Shown: positions 26,457 to 34,915 of the stretch, one piece after another
Layout: each line of letters begins with the position of its first letter
Numbering within the stretch: the first letter of the stretch is position 1
From: Roseomonas xinghualingensis
GTDB taxonomy: Bacteria > Pseudomonadota > Alphaproteobacteria > Acetobacterales > Acetobacteraceae
Reading direction: 5' to 3'
Length of the DNA stretch: 64,000 bases
Assembly (NCBI RefSeq): GCF_025791835.1
Contig: NZ_JAOXLP010000011.1
Span: forward strand, 62,001 to 126,000
Made by a program: the position numbers and the translations under genes
The notes under the pieces: model-generated
Seen by the model: the letters and a program-made list of their open reading frames with translations, nothing else
Databases searched by the model: none
What the model was told of the DNA's origin: nothing

Positions 26457-27425
26457 ATGATCCGCCGCCGCCATCTGGTCGCCACCGGCGCCCTCCTGCC
26501 GCTGGCCGCCCATGCCCAGGCGCCGGGTCAGGCGCCCCGCTCCATGCCGGCGCCGGGGCGTCGGGAATGGGCGGCGCAGGTGCCGCAGATCCGGCTGGGG
26601 GTGCTGGGCGGCGAATCCGAGAGTGACCGGCTCGGCCGCTACGACGCCTATCGCAAGCTCTTCGAGGATACCTTCGGCGTTCCCACCCGCATGTTCTTCG
26701 CCAGCGACTATTCCGGTGTGCAGCAGGCCTTCGCCGCGAAGCAGCTGGAGATCGCCAACATGTCCCCCGCCGCCTATGTCGGGGTGTGGCTGGACACGAA
26801 TGGCGGGGTGGAGCCGATCCTGGTGACGCAGGAACCGGATGGCAGCACCAGCTATGTCGCGCTGATGTATGCGCGCGCGGATTCCGGCATCACGAAGCTG
26901 GAGGAGATGCGCGGCAAGGCCATGGCCTGGTCCGATCCCAATTCCGCTTCCGGCTATCTCATTCCCCGTGCGGAACTGCGCGCGGCGGGGATCACGCCAG
27001 AGACCTTCTTCGGCCGGACAGGCTTCGCGGGCGGGCATGACCAGGCGCTCGTGGCCGTGCTGCAGAAGCAGTATGACGCTGGCGTCTGCTGGTCCTCCGG
27101 CCAGGGCGACGAGGCGCGCGGCTTCACGCGCGGCGTGCTGACGGCCGCCGTGGAGAAGGGCCTGCTGGACATGAAGGACATCCGGATCATCTGGCGTTCG
27201 CGTCCGATCCAGAACGGCCCGGTCGTGGTGCGTTCGGACCTTCCTGCGTCCTTCAAGAAGGACATCGTGGACTTCCATTTGGCTTTGCCTTCCGCACATC
27301 CGGACATCCACAAGGCGGTGGAGCGCGGCAGTGCCATCGGCTGGCTGCCCACAAAGCACGAGGATTACGAGGTCTTCGTGGATATGCGGCGGGCCGAGGC
27401 CTCGGAGCGCCGGCGGCGGCATTAA
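26457..27425 (+). CDS. Second PhnD-type ABC substrate-binding protein
   Basis: A 322-residue exported binding protein (signal MIRRRHLVATGALLPLAAHA). It has IRLGVLGGESESDRLGRYDAYRKLFEDTFGV at the N-terminal lobe, KQLEIANMSPAAYVGVW, and WSDPNSASGYLIPRAEL, the ligand-loop motif of PhnD proteins. It has no permease or ATPase beside it and faces the regulator gene, so it may supply an alternative ligand to the PhnCEE importer. It lacks the Cys/Asp-rich N-terminal insert of the first PhnD. Confidence 0.88.
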   Translation: MIRRRHLVATGALLPLAAHAQAPGQAPRSMPAPGRREWAAQVPQIRLGVLGGESESDRLGRYDAYRKLFEDTFGVPTRMFFASDYSGVQQAFAAKQLEIANMSPAAYVGVWLDTNGGVEPILVTQEPDGSTSYVALMYARADSGITKLEEMRGKAMAWSDPNSASGYLIPRAELRAAGITPETFFGRTGFAGGHDQALVAVLQKQYDAGVCWSSGQGDEARGFTRGVLTAAVEKGLLDMKDIRIIWRSRPIQNGPVVVRSDLPASFKKDIVDFHLALPSAHPDIHKAVERGSAIGWLPTKHEDYEVFVDMRRAEASERRRRH

Positions 27426-27574
27426 GGGCATGATCGGGATGGGCGGTGAATTGTGCCCTTTCCGAACGCCGTCTAAGGAACGTTCCGCCAGGGGTGGCTG
27501 TCGCCTTCCGGAACGGGCGCCCCGGGCATGATCCGCTGGCACGCGGTATGAACAAGAGCGAGGAACACCAAAGG

Positions 27575-28318
27575 ATGAACCAGCGACGCAAGGCCGCGCT
27601 CGTCACAGGCGCGGGGCGCAATATCGGCCGGGCCGTGGCGCTTGGACTCGCGCGGGATGGCTTCGGTGTCGTGATCAATGGTTCATCGAGTCGCGATGCC
27701 TGCGAAGCGGTGGCGCAGGAGATCCGCCAGGCCGGAGGGGAGGCCATCGTCGCGATGGGCGATGTCGGCCGGCAGGAGGAATGCGCCCGTATCGCTGCCG
27801 AGGCCATCGACCGCTTCGGTGGCGTTGATGTCCTCGTCAACAACGCTGCCTGGCGGCCCAGCAAGCCCTTCCTGGACATGAGCGACGAGGAATGGCGCCG
27901 CGTCATCTCCATCGATCTCGATGCCGCAGTCTGGCTGGCTCGCGCCTGCCTGCCGGGCATGGTGGAACGTGGCTGGGGGCGTATCGTGAATTTCACCGGC
28001 ATGAACGCCATCCATGGCTATGACGGGCACGCGCCGGTTTCGGTCGCGAAGCATGGAGTCTGGGGGCTGACGAAGGCGCTGGCGAAGGAGTTCGGCCCGA
28101 AGGGGATCACCGTCAACGCGATCTCGCCGGGCACCATCGCCTCGGATGGCGAGGATGAGGAATCGATGCGCCGCCGCCTGGCATCGGTGCAGCGCATTCC
28201 GGTCGGCCGCCTGGGCATGCCCAGCGACCTCGCCACCGTGGTGCAGATGCTGGTTTCCGAAGGTGGCGGCTTCGTCAACGGCCAGATGCTGCAGGTCAAC
28301 GGCGGCGCGCAGACCTGA
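27575..28318 (+). CDS. SDR-family protein lacking the canonical catalytic Tyr
   Basis: A 247-residue short-chain dehydrogenase/reductase-fold protein. The cofactor motif TGAGRNIG (11-18) and NNAA (89-92) are present, and the C-terminus GGGFVNGQMLQVNGG is typical. The YxxxK motif reads V155-S-V-A-K159 and the Ser position is T141/G142 in NFTGMNAIHGYDGH, so the usual Ser-Tyr pair is missing. ATG at 27575 follows CGAGGAAC; an ATG at 27548 would add nine residues. It may use other residues or have lost redox chemistry. It stands alone after the second phnD-like gene. Confidence 0.85.
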   Translation: MNQRRKAALVTGAGRNIGRAVALGLARDGFGVVINGSSSRDACEAVAQEIRQAGGEAIVAMGDVGRQEECARIAAEAIDRFGGVDVLVNNAAWRPSKPFLDMSDEEWRRVISIDLDAAVWLARACLPGMVERGWGRIVNFTGMNAIHGYDGHAPVSVAKHGVWGLTKALAKEFGPKGITVNAISPGTIASDGEDEESMRRRLASVQRIPVGRLGMPSDLATVVQMLVSEGGGFVNGQMLQVNGGAQT

Positions 28319-28336
28319 ACATGCGCGGCGGGTGGA

Positions 28337-28912
28337 TCAGTAGGGTTCCGCCCGCCGCAGCAAGGGCCATCGCGCCAGCCAGCCCTTCGCCGCGACACGC
28401 CTTTCGACGATGTCGCGCTTCTCCCCGGTGAAGCGCGGGGCGGGACGGATCACTCCGCCAAGCAGGTCTTCCAGCCCCAGCGGCGCCAGAATCTCCACCG
28501 CTCCTCCGTTCAGGCGCGCGGCGACGGCGGTTGCCGTCTCGGGCCAGTGGCGCATCGCATCGGCGGTGTCGCGATAGGGTGCATCGCCGTTCCGCGCATG
28601 CATCCGCGCCTGGTTGGTGACCGACCAGTCCACGCCGGGCAGCGCCGCGCGCAGCCTGGCCTCAAGCACGCGATCCTCCGACATGGACGGCGCCGCACCG
28701 AACCACACCACGTCCACATCGCCGCGGCACGGAGACGGCCGGCGTCCATGCAGCGCATCCCAGGCAATGTCGCGCAGGAAGCCGGCGCCGATCCAGGCAT
28801 CGGGCAGGTCCAGCGCCGCGACCTCGCGCAGCAGGGCCATCCGCCACGGATCCGCCCTGATCAGGGCACGCAGCCGCGCCGGGGCGTCCATGGCACCTCT
28901 CCAATCCGTCAT
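28337..28912 (-). CDS. Nucleotidyltransferase-like protein (NTP_transf_6 / DUF925 type)
   Basis: A 191-residue protein. GAGFLRDIAWDALHG and DVDVVWF mimic the GS...DxD core of nucleotidyltransferases, and NQARMHARNGDAPYRDTADAMRHWPETATAVAARL is characteristic of this conserved bacterial family. The substrate and biological role are not known. It converges on the SDR gene (18-bp gap), and lies divergent from the chalcone-isomerase-like gene. ATG at 28912. Confidence 0.83.
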   Translation of the reverse strand: MTDWRGAMDAPARLRALIRADPWRMALLREVAALDLPDAWIGAGFLRDIAWDALHGRRPSPCRGDVDVVWFGAAPSMSEDRVLEARLRAALPGVDWSVTNQARMHARNGDAPYRDTADAMRHWPETATAVAARLNGGAVEILAPLGLEDLLGGVIRPAPRFTGEKRDIVERRVAAKGWLARWPLLRRAEPY

Positions 28913-28992
28913 CTGGTGCTGCCTTATGATCCCTGGGCAAGGCCGGAGGCAGGACCATGATAGGATGGGTCACGCCATTGAGGAGGCATTGC

Positions 28993-29544
28993 ATGGCAGG
29001 GAACGGGCTTTCGGGCGGGGGCACTGCTCGCCGCACCATGCTGGCTCTGGCCCTCGCGATGCCGGCCCTCCGCCCGGCTTTGGCGCAGGAGGAGCCTGGT
29101 GAGATCACCGTCGCCGGTCGGCGCCTTGTCCTGAACGGCATTGGCCGCCGCCGCTTCCTCGGGTTCGAGGTGGTGCGCGGCTGGCTCTATCTGGAACGGC
29201 GCAGCAGCGATGCCGCCGCGATTCTTGCCTCGAACGGGGTGAAGCTGCTGCGGCTGCGTTATCTGGTCAGCGTCTCGAAGAGCCGCCTGGTGAGCAACTG
29301 GGAGGAAGGCTTCCGCGACGGGTGTGGCTGCGAGATGCCAGCCGCCTTCCGTGCCAGGTTGCGGGACCTGCCAGCGGGGCAGGTTGAGGACTGGCTCTTC
29401 CTGCCCGATCGCACCGACATCGCCTATGCCGGGGAGCCGCCTGCCTCACTTGGACCCCGCCAGGGGGTGCCAATGCTGGCGAGCTTCATCGGACCAGACG
29501 CCGCGAGCGACGGGCTGCGCAGGGGCCTCCTGGGCCTGGGCTGA
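28993..29544 (+). CDS. Exported chalcone-isomerase-like protein
   Basis: A 183-residue protein with an export signal (RRTMLALALAMPALRPALA). After it come ITVAGRRLVLNGIGRRRFLGFEVVRGWLYL and LRLRYLVSVSKSRLVSNWEEGF, typical of the bacterial chalcone isomerase-like family. ATG at 28993 is preferred over 28957 because GAGGAGG (28980-28986) lies seven bases upstream. The family probably binds fatty-acid-like ligands rather than catalysing flavonoid chemistry. It ends in a hairpin shared with the converging gene. Confidence 0.82.
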   Translation: MAGNGLSGGGTARRTMLALALAMPALRPALAQEEPGEITVAGRRLVLNGIGRRRFLGFEVVRGWLYLERRSSDAAAILASNGVKLLRLRYLVSVSKSRLVSNWEEGFRDGCGCEMPAAFRARLRDLPAGQVEDWLFLPDRTDIAYAGEPPASLGPRQGVPMLASFIGPDAASDGLRRGLLGLG

Positions 29545-29555
29545 GTGCCCGGGCC
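29533..29555. terminator. Hairpin between convergent genes
   Basis: GGCCTGGGC (29533-29541) pairs with GCCCGGGCC (29547-29555) with one T-G pair and a TGAGT loop that contains the stop codon of the plus-strand gene. There is no T-tract. It probably ends or slows transcription from both converging genes. Confidence 0.5.
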
Positions 29556-29568
29556 CAGACGCCCGACA

Positions 29569-30588
29569 TCAGCCGAACATCGCCTTCACCGCCGCCGGGT
29601 CCACCGCGTCGATCGTCGCGGGCTGCCAGCGCGGGGCGTTGTCCTTGTCCACCAGCACGGCGCGCACGCCCTCGGCGAAGTCCGGGTGGCGTGTCACGGC
29701 GCGGGTGAGGACCAGCTCCATCGCCAGGCAGGCGGGCAGGTCCATGCCGGCGCCGCGCCGCAGCAGTTCCAGCGTCACGGCCATGGAGGTTGGGGACATG
29801 CGGTGCAGCACCGCCAGCTGGGCGCGGGACCACTCGCTGTCCTCGGCGGCGAGGATGGCCATGATCGAGGCAATGTCGTCCGGCGCGAAGCAGCGCTCGA
29901 TCGCCGGGCGCTCCGCTGCCACCCGGCCGGGCGGCACGGCGGCGACGAAGCGCTCCACCATGCCGGCATCGCCAGTCAGCAGGGCCTCCCGCAGCGCCGC
30001 CAGCTTCTCACGCGGGACATGATGCGTGGCGAGCCCCGCTTCCACGGCTTCCGCGCCATGCAGCCGCGCCCCGGTGAGCGCCAGATATTTGCCCATCGCG
30101 CCATTCGCGCCCGGCAGGCGCGGCAGGGCGTAGGAGGTGCCGACATCGGGGAAAAGGGCGATGGCCGTCTCCGGCATGGCGAGCATGGCATGCTCCGTCA
30201 CCACCCGATGGCTGCCATGGATCGAGACACCGATGCCGCCACCCATGCACACGCCATCGATCAGGCTGATCCAGGGCTTGGGGAATTCCGCGATCATCCG
30301 GTTCAGCGCGTATTCGGTGGTGAAGAAGCGCTCCACCGTCTCCGTGTCTCTGGCCAGCACGGCCGCCCGCATGGCGCGCACGTCGCCGCCGGCGCAGAAG
30401 GCGCGGCCGCCGGCCCCTTCCAGCACCACGAGGTCGATGGCGGGATCATCGCGGAAGCGTGTTGCGGCTTCGGTCAGCGCGTCGATCATACCCTGGTCCA
30501 GGGCGTTCAGCGCGCGCGGACGGTTCATCAGGATCAGGCCCGCGCGGCCCTCGATACGCGCCAGCACGCTCGCTTCAGCCTCGTCCAT
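29569..30588 (-). CDS. 3-hydroxyisobutyryl-CoA hydrolase (crotonase fold)
   Basis: A 339-residue enzyme of the valine-degradation pathway that hydrolyses 3-hydroxyisobutyryl-CoA. The oxyanion-hole motif FCAGGDVRAM and the acid residues in MPETAIALFPDVG match the HIBCH subfamily, and the C-terminal ECH_2 extension is present, which separates it from ordinary enoyl-CoA hydratases (about 260 residues). ATG at 30588. No other valine-pathway gene is adjacent. It faces away from the ABC transporter cluster. Confidence 0.9.
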   Translation of the reverse strand: MDEAEASVLARIEGRAGLILMNRPRALNALDQGMIDALTEAATRFRDDPAIDLVVLEGAGGRAFCAGGDVRAMRAAVLARDTETVERFFTTEYALNRMIAEFPKPWISLIDGVCMGGGIGVSIHGSHRVVTEHAMLAMPETAIALFPDVGTSYALPRLPGANGAMGKYLALTGARLHGAEAVEAGLATHHVPREKLAALREALLTGDAGMVERFVAAVPPGRVAAERPAIERCFAPDDIASIMAILAAEDSEWSRAQLAVLHRMSPTSMAVTLELLRRGAGMDLPACLAMELVLTRAVTRHPDFAEGVRAVLVDKDNAPRWQPATIDAVDPAAVKAMFG

Positions 30589-30676
30589 GCCCGTTCCGCT
30601 CCTTTTTCTGCCATCCCGGGCTAGCCTCCCTCCGGGGCCTCGGCAAGCCGGTGGCGGGCTGGCGCGGAAGGAGCGG

Positions 30677-30705
30677 TTGACACTGCGTGCCCGCGCCGCG
30701 ATGGC
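30677..30705 (+). promoter_or_regulatory. Possible sigma-70-type promoter of the ABC cluster
   Basis: A perfect TTGACA (30677-30682) is followed after 17 bases by GATGGC (30700-30705), a poor -10 match. It lies 24 bp ahead of the ATG of the ATPase-like gene in a divergent region. Only the -35 is convincing. Confidence 0.3.
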
Positions 30706-30728
30706 TCGGCCCCCATGTGGAGGGTTCC

Positions 30729-31928
30729 ATGGCGCGGAAACTGGTGACGTTCGGAACTGAGGGCACGGTTTTCGCTGCCGATGCCGCGCCGCGCCCGACC
30801 CCGGCCGCCATGCCCAGGAAGCCAGCCGGCGGGCCGCCGGTGCTGGTGATGGAGGGCCTGCGCAAGGCGGGGCGGAAGGACGGCCCGCATCTTCTCTCCT
30901 GGATGGAGCTGGAGGTGGCGCGGGGGGAGATGCTCAGCCTTCTCGGCCCGGCCGGTGCCGGGAAGAGCACCGCCATCGACCTCGTCGCGGGCTTCCTGCA
31001 GCCGGATGCCGGGCGGCTGCTGATGGGCGGCGAGAAGCTGGAGCGCCTGCCGCCGCACCGGCGCGACATCGGGCTGGTTTCATCCTTGCCCGATCTTTTC
31101 CCGGATCTGACCCTGCTCGGGAATGTTACCCTGCCGTTGGAAGCGCGCGGCGTGGCGCGGGCGGAACGTGAGGAACGCGCCGCCGCCATGCTCGAACGCT
31201 GGGGTGTTCCGGCCTCCCTCGGGCACGAGAAGCCCGGCACGCTACCCTTGGCGCGGCAGTCGCGCGTGGCTTTCGCTCGTGCCCTCGTCCACAATCCGGC
31301 CCTGCTGCTGCTGGACGATCCGCTGCGTGGCCTGGATGGGGAGGAGCGCGCGGCCCTGGCCGCCGATCTCCACCGCCTGCGCCGGGAACTGGGCCTCACC
31401 ATCCTGCATGCCACGCGGGACCCGTCCCTTGCCCTCACCCTTTCGGACCGGGTGGCGGTGCTGGATGGAGGACGGATGCGGCAGATCGGCACGCCGCGGG
31501 ATCTCTATGAGACGCCGGCCGACCCGGTGGTGGCCGCCCTTACTGGCCCCTGCAACCGCCTGCCCGGGACGGTGCTCACCATCATGGATGGCACCTGCCG
31601 GATTCGCCTCGATTGCGGGGTGGAGGTGTTGGGCCTGCCGGTCACCGGGCCGGAGGGTTCGCCCATGGCGGGCGGTCGCGGGCTGCTGGTGATCCGGCCC
31701 GAGCAACTGGCCGTCGCTCCTCTTTCGGCCGTCGAGATGGGCGCGGAAGTGGTGCCGGCCCGGCTGCTGGAGGCCAGCTTCGCCGGTGACCATACCCGCC
31801 TGCGGCTTTCGATCGGCGCCGGGGGCGAGTTGATTGCCCATCGCCCTGTCGGCCTGCCCCTGCCGGAGATTGGCGGGGATGCATCAGTGGCCTGGAATCT
31901 CTCCGCTGCGCGCATCCATGCCGGCTGA
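30729..31928 (+). CDS. Degenerate ABC ATPase-like protein of a polyamine/opine-type transporter
   Basis: A 399-residue PotA-like protein with an N-terminal nucleotide-binding domain and a C-terminal TOBE-like domain. Walker A GPAGAGKST (73-81) is intact, but other motifs are not: the Q-loop Gln is Ser119 (LVSSLPDLFP), the signature LSGGQ reads LPLAR (172-176), the Walker B Glu is Asp197 (LLLLDDP) and the switch His is Arg230 (HATRDP). ATG at 30729 follows GTGGAGGG. It is followed by the binding protein and two permeases, so it is the expected energising subunit. It may bind ATP and hydrolyse it poorly, or be regulatory. Confidence 0.88.
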   Translation: MARKLVTFGTEGTVFAADAAPRPTPAAMPRKPAGGPPVLVMEGLRKAGRKDGPHLLSWMELEVARGEMLSLLGPAGAGKSTAIDLVAGFLQPDAGRLLMGGEKLERLPPHRRDIGLVSSLPDLFPDLTLLGNVTLPLEARGVARAEREERAAAMLERWGVPASLGHEKPGTLPLARQSRVAFARALVHNPALLLLDDPLRGLDGEERAALAADLHRLRRELGLTILHATRDPSLALTLSDRVAVLDGGRMRQIGTPRDLYETPADPVVAALTGPCNRLPGTVLTIMDGTCRIRLDCGVEVLGLPVTGPEGSPMAGGRGLLVIRPEQLAVAPLSAVEMGAEVVPARLLEASFAGDHTRLRLSIGAGGELIAHRPVGLPLPEIGGDASVAWNLSAARIHAG

Positions 31929-31998
31929 GCGGGTGCCAAGAGGGGCCATTCTGGCCTAGTCTGAGCCGCACCACGGAACGGGACGAGCGAAACCCGCC

Positions 31999-33042
31999 AT
32001 GCCCCCGAAGCGCCCGATCACGCGCCGGCTGCTGGCCGCTTCCCCCCTCGTCCTGGCGGGGCGGCCGAGCCATGCCCAGGGACGCGACCTCACCATCGTT
32101 TCCTGGGGCGGTTCCTATCAGGACGTGCAGCGCGAGGTGCTGTTCCGCCCTTATCAGCGCGCCACCGGCCAGCGCCTGCTGGAGGAGACCTGGGATGGCG
32201 GGATGGCGTCGCTGCGCGACCGCGACCGCACCAGCCGCTGGGATCTCGTGCAGGTGGAGGGCGACGAACTGCTTCTCGGCTGCGACGAGGGGTTGTTCGA
32301 GAAGATCACCCCGGAAGCGGTGGGCGGCGCGGAGCGCTACATTCCGGGCACGCTGACGGAATGCGGCGTCGGCAACATCCTCTATGGCTTCGTGCTGGCC
32401 TATCGGCGCGGCGGAGTGGCGCCCGAGGGCTGGGCCGATTTCTTCGACACCGGGCGCTTCCCCGGACGCCGCGCCATGCGGAAGGGGGCGAAGACCACCC
32501 TGGAGATCGCGCTGCTCGCCGATGGCGTGGCGCCGGATCAGGTTTATCGCGTCCTTGGTACGGCGGCGGGGGCGGACCGGGCCTTCCGCCGGCTGGAGGC
32601 GTTGCGCCCCTCTCTCGTCTGGTGGACCCAGGGTAGCGAGCCGCCGCGCCTGCTCTCGGCCGGGGATGTCACCATGTCCGTCGCCTATAACGGCCGCATC
32701 GATGCTGCGAACCGCGAGGATGCCGCCGATCTCGGCATCGTCTGGTCCGGCCAGCTGCTGGCGCAGGACAGCTGGGCGATCCTGCGTGGCAGCCCGAACC
32801 GGGAGCGCGCACTGGCCTTTCTGCGCTTCGTGAGCGCGCCCGCTATCCAGGCGGGGCTGCCGATGCATATTCCCTATGGCGTCACCCTACAGGGCGCCGA
32901 GGCTGGTCTGCCGGATGAGGTGCTGGCGAACCTGCCCACCGCGCCGGACAATGCCCGCGGCGCGCTGCGCATCGATGACAGGTTCTGGCACAACCATCTC
33001 GACCGGCTGGAGCGCAGTTTCACGATCTGGATGAACCGTTGA
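31999..33042 (+). CDS. ABC transporter substrate-binding protein (PotD-like)
   Basis: A 347-residue periplasmic protein with a signal (RRLLAASPLVLAGRPSHAQ). The mature N-terminus LTIVSWGGSYQDVQREVLFRPYQRATG and the later SVAYNGRIDAAN are typical of the spermidine/putrescine/opine-binding family (SBP_bac_8-like). Its stop overlaps the TTG of the first permease (TTGA). A polyamine, opine or amino-acid derivative is the likely ligand, but the sequence does not identify it. Confidence 0.88.
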   Translation: MPPKRPITRRLLAASPLVLAGRPSHAQGRDLTIVSWGGSYQDVQREVLFRPYQRATGQRLLEETWDGGMASLRDRDRTSRWDLVQVEGDELLLGCDEGLFEKITPEAVGGAERYIPGTLTECGVGNILYGFVLAYRRGGVAPEGWADFFDTGRFPGRRAMRKGAKTTLEIALLADGVAPDQVYRVLGTAAGADRAFRRLEALRPSLVWWTQGSEPPRLLSAGDVTMSVAYNGRIDAANREDAADLGIVWSGQLLAQDSWAILRGSPNRERALAFLRFVSAPAIQAGLPMHIPYGVTLQGAEAGLPDEVLANLPTAPDNARGALRIDDRFWHNHLDRLERSFTIWMNR

Positions 33043-34160
33043 GCCTTAATCCCCTGCGATTGGGCGCGCTGAAGGGCGCGCTTCTGGCCATGCCCCTTGT
33101 CCTGCTGGTGCTGGCAGGCGTGGCAGCGCCCATCGGCCTCCTGCTCTGGCGTTCGGTCGAGGAGACCGAGGTCGCGCCGGCCCTGCCGCGTACGCAGCGC
33201 GCGCTGCGTCTCTGGGATGGCAAGGGCCTGCCGGATGACCTGGCCTTCGAAACCCTGGCCACCGATCTGGCCGCCCTGCGCGCGGCGGGCGTGCCGGGGG
33301 CGGAGGCGATCGAGCGCGCCGCCCGCCGCCTTGCCGCCGACCGGCCGGAACTGGCCCAGGCGCTGCCCGGCACCGCCGAGCGTTCGGCCGAGACGATCAC
33401 CTCCCGCGCCACCTCCACCCTTGTGGCCGATCCGGCCTGGGGCGAGGCCGAGAACTGGGCTGCGCTGCAACGGGCCGTGGCCTGGCCCTCCAGCTTCCAC
33501 CTGCTGGCAGCGATCGGGCTGCGCCATAGGGCGGAGGGAGGGTTCGAGGAATCCCCGCAAGGCCCACAGGCCCGCGCGCAGCTTGGCCGCGGGTTTGGCG
33601 GGGCGCTGCTGGCGACGCTGGCCTGTCTCATCCTTGCCTGGCCATTGGCGCGCTGGATCGCGGGGGCCGCACCGCGCCGGGCTGCCATCCTCGCGGCCGC
33701 GACTCTTCTGCCTCTGCTGGCTGGTGAAGCGGTGCGGGCGGCGGGCTGGCTCCCCCTGCTGGGGATGGGGTCGGTGGCGGCTTTCGCGGTGCTGGCGCTC
33801 GGCCTGCTGCCGCTGATGGTGCTGCCGGTCGCCCTTGCCCTGCGGCAGGCCGGGCCGCGCCTGCCGCGTGCCGCCGCCACGCTTGGCCTCTCCCCCTGGC
33901 AGGTGTTCCGGCGCATCCGCCTGCCTCAGGCGCGGGGCGGCATCGCCCTGGGCTGTGCCCTTGTCTTCACCCAGGCGCTGGGCAGTTTCGTCGCGGCGGA
34001 ACTGCTGGCACCGAAAACGCCGACCGCCGCCAGCGCCCTGGCGGCGGCGGCGCGGGGTGGCGAATGGGGCACGGCCGGGGCGCTGGCTGCCTTCCTCCTT
34101 CTGCCTGCCCTGCTGGTTGCCGGGCTGCTGCTGCGCTTTGGCCGGCGAGGTGCCGCATGA
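33039..34160 (+). CDS. ABC transporter permease (PotB-like) with long extracytoplasmic loop
   Basis: A 373-residue permease. One helix at the N-terminus (LLAMPLVLLVLAGVAAPIGLLLW) is followed by about 140 mostly hydrophilic residues before the next helix, then five more helices. The EAA loop is RAAATLGLSPWQVFRRIRLPQ. The long first loop is known in alphaproteobacterial members of this transporter class. TTG start at 33039 lies in the upstream stop; its stop overlaps the second permease (ATGA). Confidence 0.86.
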   Translation: MSLNPLRLGALKGALLAMPLVLLVLAGVAAPIGLLLWRSVEETEVAPALPRTQRALRLWDGKGLPDDLAFETLATDLAALRAAGVPGAEAIERAARRLAADRPELAQALPGTAERSAETITSRATSTLVADPAWGEAENWAALQRAVAWPSSFHLLAAIGLRHRAEGGFEESPQGPQARAQLGRGFGGALLATLACLILAWPLARWIAGAAPRRAAILAAATLLPLLAGEAVRAAGWLPLLGMGSVAAFAVLALGLLPLMVLPVALALRQAGPRLPRAAATLGLSPWQVFRRIRLPQARGGIALGCALVFTQALGSFVAAELLAPKTPTAASALAAAARGGEWGTAGALAAFLLLPALLVAGLLLRFGRRGAA

Positions 34161-34834
34161 TTCGTCTGGCCGCTCTTCTCGTTCTTCTGGCGCTGCTGGC
34201 GCCGCTTCCCACCCTGTTGCTGGCGGGCGGGGCAGCGGATGCGGGCGAAGCCTTGCGGAACAGCCTGCTGACGGCGCTTCCCGCGGCCCTGGCTTCGACG
34301 CTTCTGGGCACTGCCGCCGGCATCGGGCTGCAGGCCCGTTTCCTCGGCCGTGGCCTGGCCCTGGCCCTGATCGGGCTGCCTCTCCTGCTGCCGCCCGCCA
34401 TTCCCGCCGCCGCGCTGATGCTGGCTGCCGAGCACAGCGGCCATGGCGCCGGCCTGCCGGGGGCGGTGCTCTGGCACATGCTGCTGGGAGCGCCGCTAGT
34501 GACCGCCATCATTTGGGCGGCGCTGCGCCGGATCGATCCCGCGCTGTTCCGCGTCGCTGCCGCTTGCGGGGTGTCGCCGGGATTGGCCGTCCGCCGGATC
34601 GTATGGCCACGGCTGCTGCCGGCCATGCTGCTGGGGGCGGGGCTGAGCTTCGGCCTTTCGATGGGTGAGAGCACCCTGGCGGTGATGTCCGGAACGGGCA
34701 CATTGCCTGTGGCGGTGCTGTCCGGCGCGGGATCGGTGGCCGCCGTGATCTGGCCGCTCCTGGCCGCGGTGGGAGCCCTGGTGCTGGTCCTCGCGGCCGG
34801 GCAGCCGCGCGGCGAGGCGCCGCCCCCCGCATAG
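34157..34834 (+). CDS. ABC transporter permease (PotC-like), short
   Basis: A 225-residue permease with about six helices and the EAA loop RVAAACGVSPGLAVRRIVWPR. The ATG at 34157 overlaps the upstream stop; a longer in-frame start lies inside the first permease. It is shorter than usual PotC (about 260-270), mostly by a reduced N-terminus. With the first permease it should form the heterodimeric channel. Confidence 0.85.
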   Translation: MIRLAALLVLLALLAPLPTLLLAGGAADAGEALRNSLLTALPAALASTLLGTAAGIGLQARFLGRGLALALIGLPLLLPPAIPAAALMLAAEHSGHGAGLPGAVLWHMLLGAPLVTAIIWAALRRIDPALFRVAAACGVSPGLAVRRIVWPRLLPAMLLGAGLSFGLSMGESTLAVMSGTGTLPVAVLSGAGSVAAVIWPLLAAVGALVLVLAAGQPRGEAPPPA

Positions 34835-34915
34835 GTGCGGGCGGCGCAACCGTGGAGCCCCTCCGCGCTTACCCCGGCGGGGCAGATCGCCCTGACCTCC
34901 CGGGAGAACCATGCC

